NCBI RefSeq assembly: GCF_027943255.1
Contig: NC_072894.1
Location: forward strand, 81,941,601-82,005,600
DNA: 64,000 nt
Direction: 5' to 3'
Source: Anastrepha obliqua
Taxonomy: Eukaryota; Arthropoda; Insecta; Diptera; Tephritidae
Positions 36,149-47,700 of this stretch are shown here, one piece after another. How positions within the stretch are numbered: position 1 is the stretch's first letter; each line of letters starts with the position of its first letter. The notes below the pieces were generated by a model. That model was given only the letters and a program-made list of their open reading frames with translations, searched no databases and was not told the origin of the DNA. A program made the translations under genes and the position numbers.

Positions 36149-37825
36149 TTTTAGGTACACGACTTGTATATTAGTTTATTTGTTTGCTGTTTAGGAAAAA
36201 CATGTTTATCTTTTGTCATTTTTAAAATATTATACATATGTTTATCTTTTGGTATTCTCAAAATATGTTTGGATTGCATGATTATACTTAGAATTTACTT
36301 AACTATTTTTATTTATTATTCGTGAATGAAATCATTCCTTAACTCTCCCCTTCCTAAATTAAATCGTCCCGATTTATACCGAATTAATGTTTGTTCCTTG
36401 TTCTTGCCTAAATAATTTTTACAGTTATTCACTCTAGTGTAAATATTGTTGCAAAGGACAATTTCCTTATCGGTGAAAATCTTTACATGCTTAGTTCTAA
36501 GTGGTGTGAATTTAAATAGTTTACAATGATTATTTATGATAGGATATTTGTAAATAGCAATGATAGGATTTTTAGTGCTTTTAATAAATATTTGTTCGTA
36601 TGATGTGGTAATTTTTTAGGAATTAGTTACGTAGAATAAAAATGTGAATTCGTCAAATAAATTTGCATCGTCGGTTCTAGTTAGAATATATTTCCTGTTA
36701 GTTATGGTTGTTATTTTGGTGTCTCCTTCTGCTTGAATTGCGATTATGATGACCATGGCTAGTTATATCAGGTAACTCATTGTCGTCTCCTGTAACTGTG
36801 TAATTTTTTACGTTGTTGCTGAGTTGGTTGCCTGAATATTGTGTTTCCGTTGTGTCCATGGATTCTGGTTTTGGTAATTGTGATGGTGGCTGATTATAGT
36901 TGTATTTCTGCTGATACATGGGACCTCTCTGGTGATGTTCTTTCTCATAGTAGTGTTTATTGTTGGTTGGATGAATATTCTGTTGTGCATAGCCTAGACA
37001 TAACTTTCGATATTCGTCATCGTACTCTATGGTACGGGCTACTGCAAATGCATGCTCTAAATTCCTTATAGGATTTCCGTCTAGGGTGGATCGAATATAT
37101 GAGTTATTTATTCCATCCTTAAACCGCTTCTTGTGTTGCCTCATCAGTCATTACTTTGGTCACTTCTTGGCTTTGATAGATATTTTTGACGTGATTAGCG
37201 TCAGGGCTCTATTCACGTTGTCATGGAATTCACTTAAATTGTGTTTACCTTGTGTGAGTCTCTTCATCCCGTCCTGCGACACATATAAAGGTCGTTGATC
37301 AGCATAGGTATAGTCCAATCTGTTCCTGATTGCATCAAAATTAAATATTGTGTTATGGTTGATCAACACGTCAGATGCTGCACCTTGTATTTTAGTTTTT
37401 ATAATTGATAGAGCTTCTACGTATCTTTTGGAATTCCTATGATTACTAATTCCATCCATAGGTCTAGAGACATCTTCCCTCCATACGCGGTATTTGGAAA
37501 CGTTGCCGTCAAATACCGATAGTGCTTTAAAAACGACCAGATTGATATGGGTTGGATTGGTATAAGTTATGTTGACTAGTTCCAATAGTTCTAGGTAGTT
37601 AGGTACACGACTTGTATATTAGTTTCTTTGATTGCTGTTTAGGGAAAACATGTTAACATCTTGTTATTCTTAAGATACATATGTTTATCTTTTGTTTTTC
37701 TTAAAATATGTTAATCTTTTGGTATTCTTAAAATATGTTTGGATTTGTTCAGCCCTGCATGATTATACTTAGAATTTACTTAACCAATTTTATTTATTAT
37801 TTGTGAATGAAATCATTCCTTAAAT
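36149..37825 (-). mobile_element. Internally deleted errantivirus/gypsy-type LTR element
   Basis: Two direct LTR copies (36149-36344 and 37597-37825) share the 'ggtacacgacttgtatatta' and 'gaatgaaatcattcctt' ends. Read on the minus strand, the combined termini are AGTTA...TAACT, as in gypsy/errantivirus LTRs. The right LTR is the 5' one. Only a broken gag lies between them; pol and env are deleted. Confidence 0.75.
36698..37585 (-). pseudogene. Broken retroelement gag
   Basis: Two open pieces on the minus strand (37585-37160 and 37144-36698) are separated by stops and a local shift of frame. The first has a YRVWREDVSRPMDGI segment and a KISIKAKK end. The second has a RTIEYDDEYRKLCLGY segment and a Q/N/H-rich tail. 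Composition and position suit a gypsy-type Gag. No zinc knuckle was seen. Confidence 0.65.
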
Positions 37826-37937
37826 AGCTCTGGCAGAAGACCAATAATAATTCTTTTCTAAATACCAAAGGGAATTTATATATGTATATTTTTAATGATC
37901 AAGTTGAGAGCCGGAAAAGTCATGTGATATATATATA

Positions 37938-38290
37938 AAGGGTGGTTAAATTTCAAGGACCCATATTGAATGTGATCCACACCTAAACGTCAACGATACC
38001 GTTGGACTTCTTTCTTTGGGGTTATTTGAAAGAAAAGGTATACGTCGATAAGCCAGCAACAATTCGGGAGCTAAAGGATGAGATAATTCGGCACATTAAC
38101 GGCATAGAACCTCAATTATGCTTCAGCGTCATCGAAAATTTGGACCATCGGCGCAATTTGGCCGATATTTTGTTCCATACGTAATTGAGTCATACCAATA
38201 TTATCATAATGAAGAGAAATGACAATGATTTCCTAAAAAAATTGTATTTTATTTAAAATCAACACCGGCCCTTTAAACTTAACCATCCTT
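37938..38290 (+). mobile_element. Short deleted mariner-type element
   Basis: The ends AAGGGTGGTTAAATTT and, inverted, AAGGATGGTTAAGTTT are flanked by TA. The plus strand encodes only the transposase C-terminus (38002-38184: DFFLWGYLKEKVYVDKPATI). 353 bp. Confidence 0.85.
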
Positions 38291-40140
38291 TACTTTCATA
38301 AAAAATGAAATTAACTGTGTAATGAAACATTTTTACTTTGGAATAGACTATAATACTATTAAGAAGTTATGTATAAACAAATTTGATAACCATCCAGTTG
38401 GAACTCAAGTTTCTCTGGCCTGCAACGAACAGCAAATGAAATAAAATGAAATAAAACAATTATAACACTTTCAATGTGATTTACTCTTTATTATCTTGGA
38501 AGGCTACTGCTCCTTCGTTAATAAAGTAGTTAGTTAAGTATAATCTGTGTTCATATGCACTATTCAGACCTCTGCGTATAAAAGTTCAAGCGAACCGCAG
38601 TGTCCCGCATTCGAATTGAGTTCATTTCTCCATTCTCCCTTGTTTCCTTCGGCACCTGTGTAGTTGTCTGGGCAATACCACTTTTGCGTGTCGTTTAGCA
38701 TTATAAAATTGTGGAGGAATGTAGTTTTTCCTAATTGGTATATCGGGGGCCAAGTCTCTGACAAGTATTGTAATTATAATACTCAACTATAAATATAAAA
38801 AAGTACAAAACCTACAGCAGGGTTAGTGACAGACGTTCCTCAGCATATATTTGCTCCTTATATTATATTTCATTAGATTCGGCGTCATTAAGTTTAACAA
38901 ACAGTCAAACAATTGGCGAGTCATTCTTGTGAGGCAAAAAATTTTTCCTAGCTTAATTGTTTAATTTTGTGGTATGTTCTCGATAGTATCCATTTTTCGC
39001 CCAATCCACGTTAATAGGATGCACTCGTCACCTCCTTCTCTGTTTCAATTTTTTTCTTTTAGCGTATAATGCAATTATACTTAAAAACATTAAATTAATT
39101 CTTCATCACTGTCCATTTTCTTATTTTTTTGATTTCTCACCCTCTCTTCGTTAGTGCTGTTATCAGTAATTCTACTTCAAAATCAACTGTTTATGGTTGC
39201 GGCATGACTAATCGAAGAAGCGTTCCACTCCTAAAGGATATTACAGGATTCTAAGGCAATGTCTGCATTACCCACGATTTTATTTCGAATAACATTCAAT
39301 ATTCTCATACTAATTCCATAGTATTCAGGTGTTCTTCTTGAGGTTTGTGGGTCTGAAGGACCCGATTTACGCTCTTTTCCAGGAACTTAACTTTCCTGGT
39401 TGTCCTGAAAATTCTCATATACATGGAATCTTGTCGATATTGATTGCCAGATATTGCTTATAAATCCAAGTCACATCCAAAAATTTGAGTTGGGATTTAA
39501 AGAGGCCTGTACAATACTTCTGTCTTCTCTTTCAAATATGTTGCGGACTACACTGGTAAATACTTCTGTCAGCTGAACCATATTGGTTTAGGAATTATTT
39601 AGGATGCAGTGCACCAACGTTACCACTAGTGGCCTGACTAAGTTACTAGGATTAGACATTTTTTACTTTCCGATTTGTTTTTCGCATCAATTTTATGTTT
39701 ATTTAACTGGATCTATTTTCTAAATTTTCTGCTTCTTTGTTTTCTTTAAGCTTTTCCTTCCTTTCCTTAGTTTCGATATTTCCTTCCTTTGAAACTTTAA
39801 AATTCACTGTTCTTGCGTTTTTCTATTCTTTTAAAATTCTATATTTTATTTCCTAGCACTTTCTTCGTAGTCCGTGAAATGGTGCTGCCCGGTGAAACGG
39901 CTGACACGCTGTGTCGTCCTTTTTGTCTGCCGGTACAGTTACTCCCGGACCTCCTTCTTCACTCCTGCGGGTGTTACTTGCATTGCCAGATGATGCCTGC
40001 CTTGCTGCCTGATATCCTTCTTGGAATTTTTTTTGGTAAAAAAGTTCGCACGTACAATGCAGACAGAGTGTCTGCATAATTATTTGAAGAGAATACGCGT
40101 ATAGCGATCCCCTTGTAGCGACTACCAAACTGTAGCACTA
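38291..40140. other. Intergenic with possible retroelement debris, no gene called
   Basis: The minus strand at about 39230-39600 has weakly Gag-like broken frames, and 38420-38770 resembles a diverged LTR with an AATAAA. Neither can be placed with confidence. Confidence 0.35.
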
Positions 40141-40719
40141 GTTGCAGGTAAGTACGTAAAAATTCCCCAAAAGGGTGAAGATGATAGTACATGTGTTCTG
40201 GTTTTGAGGCAGGCCACTTTGACAATCAAGACATAAAATCGCAAAATCAATAAAGCAGCTGCTTTGACCTTTTTATAATTTAATCTGTCCTCTAAATTGT
40301 CAAACTTTGTTTACCTTTTACTTTGTTATTGTCCTATTGTCTAGAGCAGCATACTCAGAGAGCGTTCATGAGCAGTATCCTGGTGATCACTGGTCAAGAG
40401 AATTCAAGCAGCAACAAAATACACGCCATTGTTGTTTTTGCTCTACTGCTGCCACCTTGTAGATGTGCCTTGGCTCGAACCAAGAATGATGAAAAACTAT
40501 TTTCTATCTATCATTCTTAAACTTGTACGCACAACGAGCAGTAGCTCTGAGCACTTAAAAAATACGTTTAAAAATTGCGTCTAGAAATTTAATGAACACA
40601 GTGAAAGGAGGAAGTTTAGTGAAATAATACTTCAATCACCGAAAAATTACAAGATCCAATTCCATCATCCATTAAAGACCACGATTAAGTGTAATCTATT
40701 TTTAGTGTGTACATCAAAG
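40141..40719 (+). promoter_or_regulatory. Promoter/5'UTR-exon unit upstream of Transportin copy 2 (first of two)
   Basis: Colinear with 27300-27902: 'gcaggtaagtacgtaaaaat', 'gagcagcatactcagagagc', 'cttgtagatgtgccttggct', and a final exon-like stretch ending acatcaaag|gtaagt at 40719. Downstream intron sequence is also shared (to about 40920). Confidence 0.55.
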
Positions 40720-40920
40720 GTAAGTTTGTGTTTTTTTATAAATATTGCTAAATTTATTCTTGAAATAGGTAATTATCTTCTTCTTACATATCTAAATACA
40801 ATAATAGTGATTAGTGGAGAACGTAAACCCGATAGTACGTAAACTCGAGTCAACTGGCACGATCTATCTTACCAGAACACCATCTAAAAAAATACGTTAA
40901 TTTTTTTTTTCAGTTAAAGT

Positions 40921-41600
40921 ACAGATATACAATAGTATTCAAAAGATACAGCTAATATGAAAGTCAAAGCGAAACTCGTACGCCCAATTGAAGGGAGTAG
41001 TCATTTTTTATTTAAATTAGATTTGACATACCGCTGACAAATTATTCATAAATTAACTTTCTTTCAATTCTTTCTGCAAAACTTACTTCAACTGAGTTTT
41101 TGAGCTGTTTTTTTCATGATTTGTTTAACACTGTTTTGTTCATATTTTCTTCACTATAATATAATAACAATATCCCCCGGTCCCGAACTTCGTCAGCATC
41201 GTGTAATGTTTTCACGTAGAGTAGCAGCACCGTAGCTAAAGGGCAAGCAAATAATAGGCCTCTTCTAATGCCACTTCTCTGCTGGACTAACTTTATGAAA
41301 CATTTGCGTGTGAAAGCAACAACAAAGTTGTGGAGTAAGATTTGCCGCTAGCGAGTATGGCTATAACTCATTAGACTGGTATAACTCACTGTCATACAAA
41401 CACATGTAATTTAAGGCACCTCTATTACCGCGTTGCCAACATATGTATGTATATTTATACCAGTTGCTTCATCTGTTCGCCACTTGCTAAGTCTTGGCGA
41501 AAAAAGAGGCCCATTCTTAAATAAATAGAAATGCAATTGTAACGAATGATTATTCGCACCAGCATATCAGAGGACCGAAAAAAAATCCAAACCTACCAAA
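40921..41600. other. Spacer between the two promoter units, contains one arm of an inverted repeat
   Basis: No gene. The segment 41401-41512 ('ggcacctctattaccgcgtt'...'gcgaaaaaagaggccc') is repeated in inverted orientation at 43943-44078. Confidence 0.6.
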
Positions 41601-41611
41601 TAGTAGCATTA

Positions 41612-42209
41612 GCTGCAGGTAGGCACGTAAAAACTCCCCAAAAGGACGAAGGTTTCAGTACATGTGTTTTGTTTTTGTGAGAATATAAACAAACAAGCAC
41701 GCAGGCCCCTTTGACAATCGAGACATAAAATCGCAAAGTCAGCTGAAGGCCGTAAACAAGACATTATCAGAAAAGCAGCTGCTTTGACCTTTATACAATT
41801 CAATTCTAGATTGTCAAACTTTGTTTACCTTTTACTTTGTTATTGCCCTATTGTCTAGAACAGCATACTCAGAGAGCGTTCATGAGCAATGTCCTGACGA
41901 TCACTGGTCAAGAGAATTCAAGCAACAACAAAATACACGCCATTGTTGTTTTTACTCTACTGCTGCCACCTTGTAAATGAGCTATTGTTGTTTTTGCTCT
42001 ACTGCTGCCTCCTTGTAGATGTGCCTTGGCTCGAACCAAGAATGATAAAAAACTATTTTCTATCTATCATTCTTAAACTTGTACGGACAACGAGCAGTAG
42101 CTCTGAGCACTTTAAAAAATATGTTTAAAAATTGCGTCTAGAAATTTAATTAACATAGTGAAAGGCGGAAGTTTAGTGAAATAATACTTTGATTACATGT
42201 AAATCAAAG
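41612..42209 (+). promoter_or_regulatory. Second promoter/5'UTR-exon unit upstream of copy 2
   Basis: Closer to the copy 1 unit than to its neighbour in the 'gacgaaggtttcagtacatg' part. It has an internal partial duplication of the 'tgttgtttttactctactgc' block (41945-42015) and a shorter final exon ending aaatcaaag|gtaagt at 42209. A pogo-like element sits 70 bp downstream. Confidence 0.55.
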
Positions 42210-42279
42210 GTAAGTTTGTGTTTTTTATAAATATTGCTAAATTTGTTCATGAAATCTTCTTCTTACATATGTATAAGTA

Positions 42280-42880
42280 CAGTAGGTTCTGTTTTTATGC
42301 GGTAGATACGTTCCGCAAGAAACAGCATAAAAAAACAGCATAAAAAAAGCTACTAGTTCTATAGTAAAACTATAGATACGTTTCAAAAGTGCTAAAACCG
42401 CATAAATCTGAAATAATGTAATAAAATCGCATAAAAAAGGGCACTAGTCCCATATTATAACTATAGATACGTTCCATAGACCGCATGAATCTGAAATAAT
42501 TAAATAAAATCGCACAAACAAAATATTGTATTTTTGAAAATTATATCTTTATTTAAGAAACGTCAGAATCGAAAAATAAATTTAATTCAGAAATAGAATC
42601 AGGCTATACCCAAATATTGCGCGTTCGTTTAGGATTTGGCGTAAAATCACTTTCGTCACTTGACGAAATGTACACGTCTGATCAGGATGGTGATGCAGGC
42701 GGTTCCAAACTTGTAGGGTTAGCATTTCTGATGTAATCTGTGATGAGTTTTTGCTTAGCTGGCTTAGAATCTTGTTTATATGTACAATTCCCGATAGGTC
42801 GACATGCATTTTGTAATTAAAAAAAAACCGCACTATTTCAAAACCGCATAAAAAAAGCCGCATAAAAACAGAACCTACTG
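42280..42880 (-). mobile_element. Pogo/Tigger-like non-autonomous element, copy 2
   Basis: Same family and same internal deletion as 28947-29545, in reverse orientation. Ends CAGTAGGTTCTGTTTTTATG with TA on both sides. The equivalent empty sites in the other promoter units (near 27965 and 40790) confirm the borders. Confidence 0.88.
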
Positions 42881-43035
42881 TATATCTAAATATAATAATA
42901 GTGAAATTAGTGGAGAACGTAAACTCGCTAGTACGTAAACCCGGGTCAGTTGGCACGATCTATCTTACCAGAACACCGTCTAAACAAATATGTTAATTTT
43001 TTTTTCAATTAAAGCACAGATATATGTACATAGTA

Positions 43036-43520
43036 TCATGTCAGTCCATAAGTTCGTGCGTTTTTTAAAGGTGGTTTTAAAATTAATAAAAAAAATATTT
43101 AAAGTATTTATTAATCAATAAAATATTTTCGTTCATTATTTACAATGTCTTCTCAAACTTTAGGCAAATTTTTGATTCCCTGCTCAAAAATATGTTTGTC
43201 CTTGGAGCCAAAATACGCATCGATATCCCTTTTTATAGCTTCTTTTGAGGAGTAGTTCTTGTTACACATATGGAAAGGTGATAATCACAAGGTGCAATAT
43301 CCGGAGAGTATGGTGGATGTGGCATTAGCTCCCATCCGAGCTCGTTCAGCTTGCTTAATGTTTGCCTTGCGGTATGAGATCTTGCGTTGTCGTGGTGAAA
43401 CAAAACTTTGCGTCCGACTTTGGGTCGGTTCTGGTGTTTCATCTTTATCTAACCATTGGCGTTTGCGAACAGGATTATTGTAAAGGACCCATATTTTCTC
43501 AACATTGCTTTTTTTCAAAG
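43036..43520 (-). mobile_element. Truncated mariner element
   Basis: One terminus, TCAGTCCATAAGTTCGTGCG, is kept at the left. The minus strand shows the C-terminal half of a mariner transposase: VLFHHDNARSHTARQT around the second catalytic aspartate and LMPHPPYSPDIAPCDYHL around the third, with an upstream VLYNNPVRKRQWLDKD piece in another frame. The other end is missing. Confidence 0.8.
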
Positions 43521-43942
43521 CAAAGTTAAAAGTTAAACGAAATCAACAAAACTATATCTTTTCGGGTAATTGAACACGTGTTGCCGAGTAAATTGTAATT
43601 GTACGATTTTTGCTTACGCGTTGAAAAGAATTGCACTTTTCCCCATTGCGCTTGCATTTTACAAATTATGGTAATATACAGAATTTGTTTTATTGGCAAA
43701 ATAAAATAATAATGAATTAATTTTGTTGTACCCTGATTTGTTTTGAAGTTACATATGTAGGTATATAAAATGAGAATATACTTGGCATGTTGTACAAGTT
43801 TCGCCTTGACCTACCGCATGCAGTGCTGATAAATTTGTTCGTGAAATAAGTCATATAACAAGGATGATAGAATACAAGACGCCACCTTCAGTATTCAATT
43901 CACCTTGGTCATATATGCATATGTACCTATTTATCTATATAT

Positions 43943-44078
43943 AGGGCCTCTTCTTTTCGCCAAGCGTTAACAAGTGGTCAATAGATGAAGCAACTGGTAT
44001 AAATGGACATATATTGGCAACGTGGGAATAGAAGTGCCTTATATAACATGCTAAAAGGCAGTTGCTTAAAATTACATG
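43943..44078. repeat. Inverted copy of the 41401-41512 block
   Basis: Reverse complement matches 41401-41512 over about 100 bp with roughly 80-85% identity by eye, about 2.4 kb apart. The class is unknown. Confidence 0.7.
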
Positions 44079-44205
44079 AGACATGTTACATTGCTCAATA
44101 ACTTTGTTTTTGCTTTCGCATGCAAATTTCTCATTAAGTTAATCGAGCATGAAGATAGCGAGCGTGGAAATGGCGAATAGAAGATACCTATAGTATACAA
44201 GAATG

Positions 44206-44580
44206 ATAGAATACCAGGTTGCGCCTTCCGAATTCGCTATGTCGTCAGAGCCCATGAATAAAAATAAGGAAGGGGAATTACTTGTTTGTGAATAGGAAGA
44301 GTAGGCGAAAGCAATGGAAACAACCAAGCATAAGATATTATACGCATACACACACACTTTCTTGCCACGGCGTCTTCCGACATAAAAACTGCATTTGGAG
44401 GCATTATAATCATTTGTGCTTTCACAATTTAACACGCGGCACTTCGTTTTCATTAGTTTGTTTAGTTTAAATCTCACAAATTACCAAGCCATTCACTGAA
44501 TTTTCACAAACATGTAATTTCCCGTCGTTTTGACATCAGACGTGTCAAAATCGCGAAAAATAAAGTAACAGGTTTAGGAA
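44206..44580. repeat. Dispersed repeat family R, copy 3
   Basis: Longest copy of the family also at 20048 and 21003. Just outside, a direct repeat 'gacgccacc...agtattcaattc' occurs at 43877 and again at 44582. Confidence 0.6.
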
Positions 44581-44731
44581 GACGCCACCTATAGTACTCA
44601 ATTCGTCTCTTATATATTAGTATTTATAATATATAATATATTAATATACATATATCTAAGTATCATATGTAATACAAGTGTGAAATTTTTGCAGATAATC
44701 ACCCCAAATAATTGAATTAAATCAAGATAAG

Positions 44732-47700
44732 ATGACGTGGGAACCGCAAGCCGAAGACTTAAAAGAACTAATTACAGTCCTCAAACAGGCTCAGTCGCTG
44801 GATAAAGCCGCTCAAATAGCTGTTAAACAGGTAAGTGAAAAAATACTGTCCGAAAACTGTTAAAAGTCCATTCAAATTACACTATCTTATATATATAATA
44901 TATTGTTACGAATTTGTTACGTTTTTATCCAACTAAAACGTCTAACAATAATTCCTCTCAGGCCGATCACAGGATTGTTAAATAAAAGTCACCAGCTAAT
45001 GACAACACAACTGTTTGCATTATTGAATTAATTTATTGCTTTAGTATACGTGTACACGTTCACCTTAAGACTGAATACCCTACTCGGATGCACCTCTGAT
45101 TAGATAAATAAATAAATAATTGGCGCGTACACCCTGTTAAGTGTTTGGCCGAGCTCCTCCTCCTATTTGCGGCGTGTGCCTCGATGTCATTCTTCAAATG
45201 GAGGAACCTACAGTTTTAAGCCGACTCCGAACGGCAAATGAGTTTTTATGAGGAGTTTTTTCATAACAGAAAGACACTTTGTATCATTGCGTTCATACAT
45301 CTCGGCGGCGAGTGGAATTGTCAATCGGCATAAAGTAGTTTTACTTTTTAATTTATTTTACAAGTTCGCCTGTTCAGCTGACGTATTTACCCCCGCTACG
45401 GCGCAGCTGACCATTTTTTTTTATTCTACTAAATGTCAACAATACACAAAAAAAGTTCAGCCGGTATTAAATGAGTTGGTAAAAATTTTTTTCGACACGT
45501 TTCGCATCCCACGCACGTTCCCACCATTACTGGACCAGCTGACGGTTGGTTTCGTTGAATGCCGTCTGCCTTCAGTATTAAAATCAGTCGGCATGAAATG
45601 AAAGGGTCAAAATGACCCCTGGCTCCCGAACTAAAAATGATGTAAAGTACATCGGCAAAAAGTACATAGTTTCACTTTTCAATTTTTTTTACAAGTTCAC
45701 CTGTTCAGCTGACGTGTTTTCCCCCCTCTACCGCGCAGCTGACTATTTTTTTTATTCTACTAAATTTCAACAATACACGAACAAAATTGCAGCCGGTATA
45801 AAATGAGTTGGTAGGAGTTTTTTTTTTTCGACACAATCCCACAATCACACCCACCGCGGATGCGCCAGCTGACGTTCACTTTGGCGTCTGCCTTCAGTAT
45901 TAAAATCAGTCGGCATAAAGTTATGAGGTCAAAATGACCCCTTGCTCCCGGATTATTATGTGGTCGTTATATCATGGAGAGTTTCTTTCATCACCATTTG
46001 TATCGTTCAAAGTTATTTCACAGGGCTTACTAAAATTTATAATGCCTACATTTAACAGCTCGTAAAAATACTCCATCCTTCTTGTCATTTTTTGTACCTT
46101 TCTACCAGAATTATTCGTCCCCTTAGTATAACAATAGCCTATGTGCTCATAGGCTATTATTTTTTTATTGAATTTTTGGATTCTCCATCGTCGATTTTAT
46201 ATGTGGTCAAAATTTTGTCAAATTCTAGTTCCACAAAGTGGGTCAAAACGTCAGTCAAAAAATAATAAATATTTATAGACATAGCGAAATTTGAGTGAGA
46301 GCTACTTTCGACGAAAAGTTTGAAATTCATTTTCTCAAAACATCAAAAAATTTATAGGCTATTTTAATACTAAGGGGACGTATTATTCCAAATCTGTCTT
46401 TACAATGATTTAGTCGGCTTAAAACTTTAGGAAATCATTTAATAGAGGATCTTCGACGTATTATAAGCACTAGAAAAACTGTATGAAAATTTCATACTTG
46501 CCTCTAGTATATTCTTATGTAGGAACATTGTGCTCAGACGCACTCATAAGAATGTTTTTATGTTTATTAAAGCAAATAGTAAATAAATTCGGCTATATTT
46601 CTATTCGCAGAAACTAGAGGAATTGAATCAACATCCCGATTTTAATAATTACCTGATGTATGTACTGACGAAACTAAAAACTGAGGATGAGCAAACACGT
46701 TCTCTAAGTGGTCTAATTTTAAAAAATAGCATCTGGATTCATAGAAATACTCTACCGCCAGAGACTATTGAATATATCAAGCATGAATGTTTGCAAGCTA
46801 TCGGAGATCCGTCACCTCTGATAAGAGCCACTGTTGGTATATTGATCACTACTATCACCAGCAATGGCCGTTTACAAAATTGGCCCCAATTACTTCCCTC
46901 TTTGTGTGACATGTTGGACTCGCAGGACTATAATGTATGTGAAGGTTCTTTCAGTACTTTACAAAAGATATGTAAAGATGACTTGGGTGTAATCAATCGG
47001 TCTCTAAACGTGATGATTCCGAAATTTCTTCAATACTTCAACCACAATAGCCCGAAGATACGTTCACATGCCATAGCTTGTATCAACCAATTCATTGTGA
47101 ACCGATCACAGGCTCTGATGCTACACATCGACGCATTCATTGAAAGCTTATTTAACCTAACGTCCGATGAAGATTATGAGGTAAAAAAGAATGTATGTCG
47201 CGGGTTGGTGATGCTGTTAGACGTTCATATGGATCGTTTGCTGCCGCATATGTCACAAATTATTGAGGTAAGTTATTAAAACATGAATTGGTCAACGCTA
47301 AAATATTTAATTTATTAATTTATAAAATATAACAATTTTGTTATAGTACTCAATTGAGATCAAATTAATCACTGTCTAAAAGTATTTTATAAAATACTAT
47401 ATTAATCAATTCTTTGTGTAGTATATGCTCATACGCACCCAAGACTCAGATCTAAGTGTAGCATTAGAAGCGTCAGAATTCTGGTTATCTCTCGCTGAAC
47501 AGAATATTTGCAGAGAAGTGTTGGCACCCTATTTATGGCAGCTGGCTCCAATATTAGTACGTGGAATGCGATGCTCTGAAATTGATATTAACCTGCTATA
47601 CGGCAATGTTGAGGAGAGCGTCTTAATGCCTGACCTTGACGAGGACATACGTCCTGAACTCCACAGATCTTGTACGCACAAGTCGAAATCTGACGAAAAC

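Noticed and set aside
39853..40128. Overlapping open frames on both strands near 40 kb
   Set aside because: No recognisable domain on either strand. Position next to retroelement-like debris makes chance openness likely.
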